Positions 1 to 7,667 of a stretch of DNA of 13,866 nt are shown here, in pieces; positions within the stretch are counted from its first letter, which is position 1, and each line of letters begins with the position of its first letter. The stretch is taken from assembly GCF_000208925.1 (NCBI RefSeq), contig NW_001915161.1, forward strand, positions 1-13,866. Direction: 5' to 3'. The position numbers were made by a program, and so were the translations under genes. Under the pieces are notes generated by a model. That model searched no databases, was not told the origin of the DNA, and worked only from the letters and a program-made list of their open reading frames with translations. This DNA comes from Entamoeba histolytica HM-1:IMSS. Its lineage: Eukaryota; Evosea; Mastigamoebida; Endamoebidae.

Positions 1-1
1 T

Positions 2-709
2 TCTACATTATTACCATTTATGAAAACTGCAACTAATGGAACTCTTTTAACAAAAGATCAATGGAAATCAAAAATGGGTAATATTATAGAAATGTTTTAT
101 AAAAAGAAATTAGATTATAAACAATTTGTTGATTCTTATTTTGCTAAATTAGAAGAAATTTTACGTATGATTAGAAAGAAATTTAATGAAACAATTGCTA
201 ATCTTAATGAAGAAAGAATGATTCTTGAAACAATATTCTTTAATGGTTGTATGAATAAAGTCTATAAAGAACTCGCTTTAGAAAAAGAAGAAGATTATTG
301 TGAAGTAAATGTTAAATTTTTTCAATTATATCCATTTGAAATTGTTGTTCAATTTGACTCACTTGGAATATTTGAATTATCAATAAGTGAAGCAAGTACA
401 ATATTAAATCAAATTAAGGTTCAAGCTGAAAGATTGAAAGATCCTCATTATAAAATTAAAGAACAATTATTTGTTATAAGAAAATTATGTTCAAGTGATG
501 AAGAATTTAAAGAAATGTTAAATACAATCACTTCTTATAAATTTAATAACACTTTAAAATGTCAAAAGTTAGATAAATATTATTCTTTTTATAATGAAAC
601 TTCTCCTGAAATGATTTTTAAAAGAAAAGTTGATGAAATTATTGTTACTCCACCAACAACTACTCATTTAAAGGAAAAGAAATTATTAAAATTCTTTACT
701 TTAAATTAA
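2..709 (+). CDS. Unrecognised protein, 3' part of a gene (5' end probably outside the window)
   Basis: The frame is open from base 2, and the first in-window Met is at base 20, giving 229 residues if that Met is the start. Because six codons upstream (S-T-L-L-P-F) are also open, I think the true start lies before the window. The visible part is hydrophilic and mostly helical, rich in Lys and Glu. An amphipathic helix runs at about residues 40-75, and a region at about 128-165 includes RLKDPHYKIKEQLFVIRKLC. That last stretch faintly recalls the P..K...I...C helix of VPS9-type exchange factors, but the other VPS9 hallmarks are absent, so I assign no function. The C-terminus is basic (LKEKKLLKFF). 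A TAATT motif, the Entamoeba polyadenylation type, overlaps the TAA stop, and a T-rich tract follows. Confidence 0.75.
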   Translation, partial: STLLPFMKTATNGTLLTKDQWKSKMGNIIEMFYKKKLDYKQFVDSYFAKLEEILRMIRKKFNETIANLNEERMILETIFFNGCMNKVYKELALEKEEDYCEVNVKFFQLYPFEIVVQFDSLGIFELSISEASTILNQIKVQAERLKDPHYKIKEQLFVIRKLCSSDEEFKEMLNTITSYKFNNTLKCQKLDKYYSFYNETSPEMIFKRKVDEIIVTPPTTTHLKEKKLLKFFTLN

Positions 710-790
710 TTCTTTTTTAATCAATTAATTCATTCATATTCCTATTCTTTATTAAATTCTTCTTTTTTTTATTTTATGTTTAAATAAAAA

Positions 791-1265
791 TGAAGTGAAG
801 ATGGAATGTTAGAAACATCACACAAAAACGAAAATAAAAGAAGGTATTTTATGGTTATAACGTTGCATTTGGATAGAAAATATATTACCTAATATTGTAA
901 AGAATGATAATAATTATTTATTTATTAATGATGTAAATTTATTTGTTAACATTAGTATTACCAAAAGAAAAAGATTTGCATATTATTGTTGATGATAAAT
1001 GGAAATTTGAATAATAGTGTGGTCGAAGTGATATGAATATTTAACATAAAATAAGAAAATAAAGAAAGAAGAGTTTTAGTACGTATTAAATATAAATAAA
1101 AAAAGAGATAATTAGTTAAACGAAGAATATTTACTTTAGTGAAGTTTGAAGAGATATTAAAAAGACATTAATTCAATTTAAAGAAATGAAGAATAGAAAG
1201 TCATACTTCTCAAAATGAAAAATTAATGAATAAATGAATAGTTGATGAACAAACTATCTTAAAAC
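791..1265 (+). repeat. Decayed dispersed repeat or pseudogene, copy A
   Basis: This stretch contains no usable reading frame but aligns by eye, in the same order and orientation, with 6820-7265 (copy B). Matching blocks include ATGTTAGAAACATCACACAAA at 806-826 against ATGTCTAAAACACCACACAAA at 6836-6856; GTTATAACGTTGCATTTG against GTTATGACGGTGTATTTG; an AAAAGAAAA block near 960 against one near 7020; AGACATTAA near 1163 against 7172; and TTCTCAA near 1207 against 7211. Many differences are transitions, with small indels (about 16 and 6 bases). Translated fragments look protein-like between stops, for example PKEKDLHIIVDDKWKFE followed by two stops. That suggests an old gene copy or transposon remnant rather than a working RNA. 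I do not recognise the parent family. Confidence 0.5.
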
Positions 1266-1626
1266 ACAAAGATGTAATTAATTTCTTGTGAACAAAGAAT
1301 AATAAAAAAGAAATGTAATATCATTTAATTAACTACTTTTTATTTAAGAATTAAAGGGAGAGGAAAATAATTCTTTTTATTTTAATAATTATAATAGGAG
1401 TTATTTTTACAGTGTAAGTAATATGAAAAAAAAAGAATAAAGATTAGTATTATCTTAGATAAAAGATGAATGGATGAATAGACGAATAGTTTAAAATTAC
1501 TTAACTGATAAAAAAAAAGAATGACTTACAACTCTTTAAAATTAAACCAAATAAAAAATGTTATTAAGAATTTTTTTTGTTTTTATAATAATTAAATTAA
1601 AAAGAGGAAAACTAAAAAAAATAGAA
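1266..1626. other. AT-rich spacer upstream of the Pelota gene
   Basis: A-rich sequence with short GAATGAATAGATGA-like motifs, for example around 1220-1245 and again at 1465-1490. These may be the tail of the decayed repeat or simple-sequence drift. Just before the Pelota start there are purine-rich and T-rich runs but no clear GTATTTAAA, GAAC or AAAAATTCA promoter box. I see no gene here. Confidence 0.4.
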
Positions 1627-2838
1627 ATGAAGATTATATATGAAGTAAACAGTGACAATGTTTCTAAGTTTGAAATCGAAGATGAAGATGATTTATTTAT
1701 TTTTTATCAATTGTTAGACCTTGGATGTGAAGTCACTGGACAAACTACAAGAAAAGTTACTCAAACTGCTAAAACAGGTTCAACTGTTACAAACAAAGTT
1801 AAAGTAGTCATTAGAATAAAAGTAGAAAGAATAGAATATGGTACGACTATTGCCATTTCTGGGTTAATACTTCATTGTAATAATCCTAAAGTACAAACAG
1901 GAAGATATCATACTTTACATGTTGCTATTGGAGACACAATTAGTTTATATAAAGCTCATTGGGATGAAATGGACTTAACTCGTATGCATGAAGCAGCAAA
2001 TGAAACATTTAAGAGTCATTTGGTTATATTAGGATTAGATGGAGGTATAGCTAAATTATGGTTTATTTCAAATACAAGTGTACGAGAGAAAGAGAGTATT
2101 GAAGTAAATATTCCTAAAAGGAAAAATATTAATTTTAAACATGACACACAGACAGAAAAATTTTATAATCAAATTTATGATATGATAGTTAAAAATGTTA
2201 ATTTTGATGATATTATTGCTCTGGTTGTTGCTGGTAATTTTACTGAAAGAAATGCTTTAATTAAATCATTAATAAATACTGCTAAAAGAATGAAAAATCC
2301 GCAAATTCAAAGTGGAATTGAACATATTATTCCAGCTTCTGCTACAAATGGAATTTTATTTGTTGTAAGAGATGTTCTTAGTGATCCAAACCTTTCAAAT
2401 ATTCTTGATGATTGTAAGAGTTATAAAGACATGAATTGTATTAACAAATTTAATGAAACTATGTTAAAATCAGAACATCTTGTTGCTATTGGGTATGAAG
2501 ATATAATTAAAGCTAATGAAGTGAACGCTTTAAAAGAATTATATATTGCTGATGAATTAACTAAAATATGTACCGTTGAAAGAAGGTTGGAGATTAGTCG
2601 TTTAATCGAAGAACTACGTCAAAAAAATACTTCAATTAGAATGCTTAGTTCTAAAACAGAAGCTGGATGTGAAGTTATGAGACTTGGAGGTATTGTTGCT
2701 ATTCTTCGATATGAATTAAATTTAGAAGATGAAGATGAAGGAGAATTTGTAGAGGATTACAACAGTGAAGATGTTGATTGGTTTGGAACAAACGTACCAC
2801 AATCTATTGGAGATGTGATAGATGTTGACGATGATTGA
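1627..2838 (+). CDS. PELO: Pelota/Dom34 ribosome-rescue factor
   Basis: Pelota is the eRF1-like protein that, with the GTPase Hbs1, enters stalled ribosomes in the cytoplasm to split them and feed no-go and non-stop mRNA decay. The protein has 403 residues, in line with family members (about 380-390). The N-terminal Lsm-like domain (about 1-130) carries the RKV...GS...N..R type core (TTRKVTQTAKTGSTVTNKVK) and the GRYHTL block. The central domain (about 131-265) has VEVNIPKRK, then HD, then FY, and lacks the GGQ peptide-release motif, as Pelota should. The C-terminal domain (about 270-375) has YGxxxVxxANE-like GYEDIIKANEVNAL, ADEL, and SIRMLSS...GGIVAILRY. The tail is strongly acidic and ends VIDVDDD. 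The frame extends upstream to a Met at 1558, but those 23 residues come from T- and A-rich leader sequence. I chose Met 1627 because family members start with MK plus a hydrophobic residue. The gene is 84 bases upstream of the PP4R1-like gene on the same strand. Confidence 0.95.
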   Translation: MKIIYEVNSDNVSKFEIEDEDDLFIFYQLLDLGCEVTGQTTRKVTQTAKTGSTVTNKVKVVIRIKVERIEYGTTIAISGLILHCNNPKVQTGRYHTLHVAIGDTISLYKAHWDEMDLTRMHEAANETFKSHLVILGLDGGIAKLWFISNTSVREKESIEVNIPKRKNINFKHDTQTEKFYNQIYDMIVKNVNFDDIIALVVAGNFTERNALIKSLINTAKRMKNPQIQSGIEHIIPASATNGILFVVRDVLSDPNLSNILDDCKSYKDMNCINKFNETMLKSEHLVAIGYEDIIKANEVNALKELYIADELTKICTVERRLEISRLIEELRQKNTSIRMLSSKTEAGCEVMRLGGIVAILRYELNLEDEDEGEFVEDYNSEDVDWFGTNVPQSIGDVIDVDDD

Positions 2839-2863
2839 TCTTTTTGTTATATAAAACAAGATC

Positions 2864-2910
2864 TAATTTAAAAGTTTTTTAACAAAAACGTTGGAACTTA
2901 AAAATTTTCA
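2864..2910 (+). promoter_or_regulatory. Entamoeba-type core promoter of the PP4R1-like gene
   Basis: Within the 84-base spacer three elements appear in order. TAATTTAAAAG at 2864-2874 resembles the GTATTTAAA(G/C) TATA-like box. GAAC at 2894-2897 (TGGAACTTA) matches the core of the GAAC element. AAAAATTTTCA at 2900-2910 resembles the AAAAATTCA initiator. The start codon follows 13 bases after the initiator, matching the very short leaders typical of Entamoeba. The three-element promoter is established for this genus; the assignment here is by eye. Confidence 0.6.
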
Positions 2911-2922
2911 TTCATACAGAAG

Positions 2923-4779
2923 ATGGAGTTTAGATCTATTCCAAAGCCTATTGCTAGTGAAGATATTGAATTGATTAATGGAGAGAAATTTATCAATGAC
3001 TTTGACTCTTTTTGTAATTTGGAAGATGCAAATAAAAGACTTCCATCAATTAGGAAAACAGGAGAAGCAGCACGATTTTTGTTTAGTCCAACCCAATGTA
3101 AAGAATTTGTTAGTAAATTAGTTAAAGAAATAGAAAAAGAAGAAACAGTTAGTATTAAAGTTATTGCTATTCAACAATTAATTTATTTTATTGAAAAATG
3201 TCATTCAGAAAATATTAATTTATATAATGAATTATATGGATTAATGAAAGAATTAGTAAAAGATGAAACAGAAGAAATAGCATTAGCAGCAAAAGATGTA
3301 ATGAAGAAATTAGGGGAATATTTAAATGAAGATAAAGAGATTGAAGAATATTTAGACCAAGTAGATTCATTAATAGGAAATGTAGATGGATTTATAAGTT
3401 CAATAGGACTTGATTTACTTAATTATTTTGCTGCTAAATCATCAAAAGAAAATGTAAAAAAATTTATTTTTAATAGATTAAAGAAAATGTCACAAAGTAT
3501 TCAATTTATTATGAGAAAAGGAGCTGTCACTACATTCCCAGCAATATTATCAAATATTGAAGAAGAAGATATTCCAGAAGTACTTTCAATATTTGATGAA
3601 TTATCAAAAGATTCAGTTTATTCAGTTAGAAAAACATGTGTTGTTGTATTAAACCAAATTCTTAATATATTTACAAATAATAAACCAAAAGTATTAGAAT
3701 ATATTATTCAATTTATTGAAGATAATTCAAGATATGTTAGATTCCAAGTAATTGTTAATTTTGGTAAGTTTATTCAATTTATTGGTAAAGATTTAATTAA
3801 TCAAAAAATTATTGATTTCTTTAATAACAATTGTGGAAATGAAGCAGATTCAGAACAACAATATTATGCAGCTTATTATTTTGTTACTTTAATTCAAACT
3901 ATTGGTGGTAATCAATGGAATCTTGTTGCTGACTCTTTTAGTAAATTAGCACTTAGTATACATTGGAAAAATAGAAAATGTATTGCATCATCATTACATT
4001 TATTAGCACATGAAGTTGGAAATGAAATTACAATGAGTTATCTTATTCCAGCACTTGATAAATATCTTCAAGATTATGAAGAAATACAATAAATATCAAT
4101 GATGCATGTTGTTGATTTTATTCCAATTCTTGGACAAGAGAAATCAGTTACAATTATTACTTTATTACAAAAGAGTGTTCAATCTCCTGATTGGAGAATA
4201 AGAAAGTCTATTGCAAAACAATTAGGATTATTAGCTCAAAGCACACCAATGTATTCATCTTATGTTGAAGAAATTTGTGTTGCATTACTTATTGATAATG
4301 TTAATAAAGTTAGACGTGCAGCAGCAAAAAGAATGGGTGAAGTGATTAATGCATTTTTGACTTGTGGATATGTTGGAGCATCTTCCTTAATTCAAAAATT
4401 AACAGATATGTCTAAAGACCCAATGAAAGTTAGAAGAGTTGACTTTGTAACAGTTGCTACTTCATTATTTGTTGCTCTTCCACCAGACCAATTCAATCCA
4501 TATATCCTTCCATCTTTAGAACTTGCAAGTAAAGATAAAGTTAGTGAAATTCGAATTGCTGTAGCAACAAACATTAAAAAGGTAATGGAAAAACATGAAC
4601 ATTACAATGATGAAATTAAAAAACTTTCAGAACAATTAAAACAAGATGAAGATGTTGACGTTAAATTTATTATGGAAAATGGACCTATTGAATTGTTTAA
4701 AAGAAAGAAAACTATCACCCCTGTTGTTGAAGATCCATGTGAAAGAATTGTCTCATTTGAGGGATTTGGAAGAAAGTAA
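2923..4779 (+). CDS. HEAT-repeat protein like PP4 regulatory subunit 1 (PP2A-A-like), interrupted by an in-frame TAA
   Basis: Helical HEAT repeats run through both halves. Repeat signatures include SVYSVRKTCVVVLNQI, NSRYVRFQVIVNFGKFI, DWRIRKSIAKQLGLLA, NKVRRAAAKRMGEVI and VSEIRIAVATNIKKV. The C-terminal part (LPPDQFNPYILPSLELA..., then DEDVDVKF) matches PPP4R1, which has LPMDQF and DSDVKYF at the same places, better than the PP2A scaffold PR65. Such subunits hold the PP4 catalytic subunit and direct it to substrates. The frame is continuous over 619 codons except for TAA at 4090-4092, giving 389 residues, a stop, then 228 codons to the final TAA. No frameshift or intron with Entamoeba splice signals spans the stop, and the protein match runs through it without a gap. 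A Met-Met pair at 4099 could start a separate 226-residue product. Alternatives are a nonsense allele, stop readthrough, or a sequence error. The protein is shorter than animal PPP4R1. Confidence 0.85.
4090..4092 (+). other. In-frame TAA inside the PP4R1-like reading frame
   Basis: The codon order is GAA ATA CAA TAA ATA TCA ATG ATG, in the same frame as the HEAT-repeat coding on both sides. Aligned with the remembered PPP4R1 pattern (LVPIFDGFLKDLDEV...H..YDF), the stop replaces one residue with no gap: LIPALDKYLQDYEEIQ precedes it and HVVDF follows. A single base change from CAA, AAA or GAA would produce it. Nothing else nearby looks decayed. Confidence 0.9.
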
Positions 4780-5046
4780 GTTTTCTTGTTCTGCATAACT
4801 AAAACACAATTTTTTCATTATTTTTCTGTTTTTAATATTTTGAATTTATAATAGAAAAAATAAATGTTGTTGTTTAATTTTAATATGACTTTTTCTATCA
4901 AAAAAGGATTAAACGAATATTAAAAATAATAAAATCATTTGTTTAAGATATTAGAAAAAATAAATTTTATTAACTCAAATCTTTTGATAAATTTTTATAT
5001 TATTAATATAAATAAAACCAAATTTAGAAGAAAAGCAAGTTACCGC
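4780..5046. other. Convergent spacer between the PP4R1-like gene and the Cys-rich gene
   Basis: AT-rich tail-to-tail spacer. It holds T-rich runs after the PP4R1-like stop and several TAATT or TATTA motifs that could serve as polyadenylation signals on either strand. I see no gene or structured element in it. Confidence 0.5.
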
Positions 5047-5676
5047 TTAAAGGAAGAATGCAAGAATTGCAAAAACAACAAGAACCATTGTTGAAATAGC
5101 ACCACATTGATAATGTATTCCTTCAGTACAAGTATCACACTTGAAAATTTGTTCATGTGAAGTTCTGTTTCCATCGCAACTTTGACCAGAAAAAACATTT
5201 TTATAGAAGATTCCATCTTCTTCTTCTCTTTTACATGAACCTTCTCCACAAGCAAAGCAGGCATCAGTGTAATAAACTCTAACAGTATTATCCTTATTTG
5301 AACAACTAGAATCATCTGGAATAAGAGAGTTGAAAGCAACATGATCAGGAGCTTTCATAATAGATCCACTACAATTCTTTCCTGTTGCAATGTCATATAA
5401 TGAACAATATTCTTCAATAAAATCATTAATTGATATTTCACCTTCAATAGAATTTCCCTTACAATCAGCTTCAGTATAAACCTTACCTTTAAGGTTGTCA
5501 CCATTCTTAGAGAATTTCATTGATGCTGTTACTCCTTCAGCAGATCCCATATAATAGCATTTTCCAAATTCAAATTTTATAAAGGTAATTGGATTACCAT
5601 TGCTGTCTCTATCAGCACTCATAATAACAGAATCCTTAGCTAAAGCAATTGCAATGAAGAATACTAAACAGAACAT
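5047..5676 (-). CDS. Secreted cysteine-rich surface protein, probably GPI-anchored
   Basis: The 209-residue product begins with a hydrophobic signal peptide (residues 1-13, ending AIALA before KDS). It ends with a hydrophobic tail (about 194-209, ISTMVLVVFAILAFFL) with no basic residues after it, the pattern of a GPI-anchor signal. Between them lie 12 cysteines at about 40, 72, 91, 102, 125, 140, 143, 148, 167, 180, 183 and 191, including CxxC pairs at 140/143 and 180/183. They suggest six disulfides in an extracellular fold. NRT at 170-172 is a possible N-glycosylation site. The cysteine spacing does not match the long CxxC-repeat kinases or the Gal/GalNAc lectin subunits, so I call it only a small lineage-specific surface protein. 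It starts at the sole Met in front of the signal peptide, and a perfect core-promoter box lies 32 bases upstream. A shadow reading frame on the same strand at 5040-5342 is ignored. Confidence 0.88.
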   Translation of the reverse strand: MFCLVFFIAIALAKDSVIMSADRDSNGNPITFIKFEFGKCYYMGSAEGVTASMKFSKNGDNLKGKVYTEADCKGNSIEGEISINDFIEEYCSLYDIATGKNCSGSIMKAPDHVAFNSLIPDDSSCSNKDNTVRVYYTDACFACGEGSCKREEEDGIFYKNVFSGQSCDGNRTSHEQIFKCDTCTEGIHYQCGAISTMVLVVFAILAFFL

Positions 5677-5707
5677 GTTTAAATGATTTACAGTTAATCA
5701 GTTTCCA

Positions 5708-5717
5708 GTTTAAATAC
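5708..5717 (-). promoter_or_regulatory. GTATTTAAAC core-promoter box of the Cys-rich gene
   Basis: On the minus strand this is GTATTTAAAC, an exact match to the Entamoeba TATA-like consensus GTATTTAAA(G/C). It ends 31 bases before the ATG at 5676, the distance expected for a short leader. No clear GAAC or AAAAATTCA element lies between it and the start codon. Confidence 0.7.
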
Positions 5718-6819
5718 CTACTCTCAATTTCTTACTTTTCTTGTATTTTTTTTTATTGTCTATATTTTTGTTGGAAGTTATTTTATTTTTTTCCTCATTC
5801 GCTTTTTTATTCTTTTAGAACGAAAAAGAAACAACTAAATGAAGATAGTTTAATAAAAATACTTATTGCATCATTCTTTAATTTGTTCGTTCTTCCGTAG
5901 AATATTCTTATGGAGTGTTTGTTCATCGTATTTCATTAATTTTGTTGTTATTTTTTTAATTTTATTAAAAATATTCTTCATTCATCATTTTTTTTTGAAT
6001 TTTTTTTATTAAACAAAAAGTTTGTGATTCTAAAGAATATAAAGAATTTCGAAATTATTCTTTTTTTTCGAAAATAACATTTTTTTTTTCAATTTCATAA
6101 ACTCCTTTAACCGATGGTTTCTTTTCCCATACTCATTAGAAATTATTTACATTGAAGAGATTTTCTAATATTGATTTTTTCTTTCCTGTAATATAAAAAA
6201 TTATTTAAATATTACATTAATTTTTTTTATTCTTATTTTTGTTTCTTCCAATAAAATATTAGATAAAACATTAAAATAGAATAAGTGAATGAAAAATTCA
6301 TTTTTCACATTTTTTTGATGATGATTAATTAAGAGAAGTTATTTACTAAATTTTTCTTTCCTTTATGACACATACTGTTCTAACTAGTTAGTAAAGATAA
6401 AAAAGATTATTTAATATTTCATCATAAAAAGTATTTTATGGCTGTTGCTAATCCTTTTATTTACATAAGAATAGATAAACATCAAAAGTTGTTTAGTTCT
6501 AAACTCTCTTTGGTAAATAGTTTATAATTACCTGATATAATTGTTTTCAAAAATACATTATCATAAAACATTTAAAGGTGTATTTATTTAACAAAACTTT
6601 CTCTACACAACCGCTTTATTTTCTAAGACATTATCTAATTTTTGGAAATACTAAACTATTAAACTTTATAAAAAAATAAATTACTTATCTTTGTTTAATA
6701 AAAAATAAATAACTAAGTGTTAATAGAATTGTTATTTATTACTTATTGGATTTAATCACATATTTCATTATTAAAATGAATATTTTATTTTCTTCTTTCA
6801 TTATGTATTTATTCTTTGG
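5718..6819. other. 1.1 kb AT-rich spacer without a supported gene
   Basis: From 5720 to 6250 the plus strand is T-rich with many long T runs. From about 6300 to 6780 the sequence is less biased and has short protein-like patches, such as a 29-codon stretch from ATG 6438 (MAVANPFIYIRIDKHQKLFS...) and ILxFWKY-like fragments on either strand. These may be gene relics, but stops are frequent in all frames and I cannot name a parent. I see no tRNA, rRNA or inverted repeat of note. Confidence 0.4.
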
Positions 6820-7265
6820 GGAGATCGAAGGTGGCATGTCTAAAACACCACACAAACCCTAGTACAAATTCAAGCATCGACACTCCATGTTATTATCTAG
6901 TTATGACGGTGTATTTGAATTAGAAATGTATTAGGTAAAACTGCAAAGGGTGGAGCAAGATATTATGGTAGAATATTACATGGTGTAATATAAGGAAGTA
7001 CTAAAGTGTGGGTAAGACTAAAAGAAAATTAAACATAATAATATAATGGGAATGAAATACTCTCTTCTCTCATTCATAAAATAAAGAAAAAAGGAAAAAG
7101 AAAATGTTTAAAATTAAGATAGAAAATAAACAAAAGGTTAAAAAGAAGAAATAAGCAGAAGAAGGATGAGAAGACATTAATAAGAAAAAATAAAGCAAAG
7201 AAGTGATTTTCTCAATTTGCAAGAAAAACATAAATGATAAGTTAAAGAAAAAGATTACTCTTTTT
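6820..7265 (+). repeat. Decayed dispersed repeat or pseudogene, copy B
   Basis: This is the better-preserved relative of 791-1265, with higher GC than its surroundings at 6819-7020. Two protein-like segments lie in neighbouring frames. One is HSMLLSSYDGVFELEMY ending in TAG near 6933. The other is LGKTAKGGARYYGRILHGVI, then TAA, then GSTKVWVRLKEN, at about 6931-7032. The change of frame and the stops imply a broken gene. The second segment recalls histone H4 (KGGAK...IQG.TK) and also the KVW core of eIF1A, but neither match is long enough to accept. The later part (7033-7265) is Lys-rich if read, with many stops. No terminal inverted repeats or target-site duplications were seen. Confidence 0.5.
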
Positions 7266-7667
7266 TAAACAGCTCAGGGATTAGTCTCCGCTAAACTAGG
7301 AAGAATATATGAAAAATCTGTTAATACTTAATTAATTACTTTCTTATCATAATTAACTTATTTCTTTTCTTTATTTATTCATTTATTTCTTTTTCTCTTC
7401 TTATTATTCTTTCATAATATTTTACTTCATTCTTTAATATTATTAATTACTATATTTCTTATTCAAATAAATCATTATAATCAAATAATATCTGGTGGTT
7501 TAATGTTTGGAAAGAATTTATGGTTTGTGTTATGTTTCTGATTTTCATTCTTCATTTCTCATTCATTTTCATTTAATAAAGTAATAATAAATTAAAAATC
7601 AAATTAAAAAAGTGCTTCAGAGAGTTAAGAAATAGCAAAATTAAATAAAATTTAATTATCTTATCCA
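7266..7667. other. Spacer downstream of the eIF4G-like gene
   Basis: It contains a short GC-richer patch at about 7268-7305 (CAGCTCAGGGATTAGTCTCCGC) that may be the 3' end of copy B. A T- and C-rich run at 7335-7470 follows, then mixed AT-rich DNA up to the TAG stop of the minus-strand gene. No gene is supported. Confidence 0.4.

Noticed and set aside
1558..1626. Upstream in-frame Met giving Pelota a 23-residue N-terminal extension
   Set aside because: The extension is hydrophobic then Lys-rich, derived from AT-rich leader DNA, and absent from the Pelota family, whose members start at the MK block used here.
4087..4101. An intron removing the TAA in the PP4R1-like gene
   Set aside because: No GTTTGT-like donor and TAG acceptor bracket the stop, and the protein match has no extra residues there to remove.
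5040..5342. 100-codon minus-strand frame inside the Cys-rich gene
   Set aside because: Alternative-frame shadow; the 209-residue frame has a signal peptide, ordered cysteines and an anchor tail.
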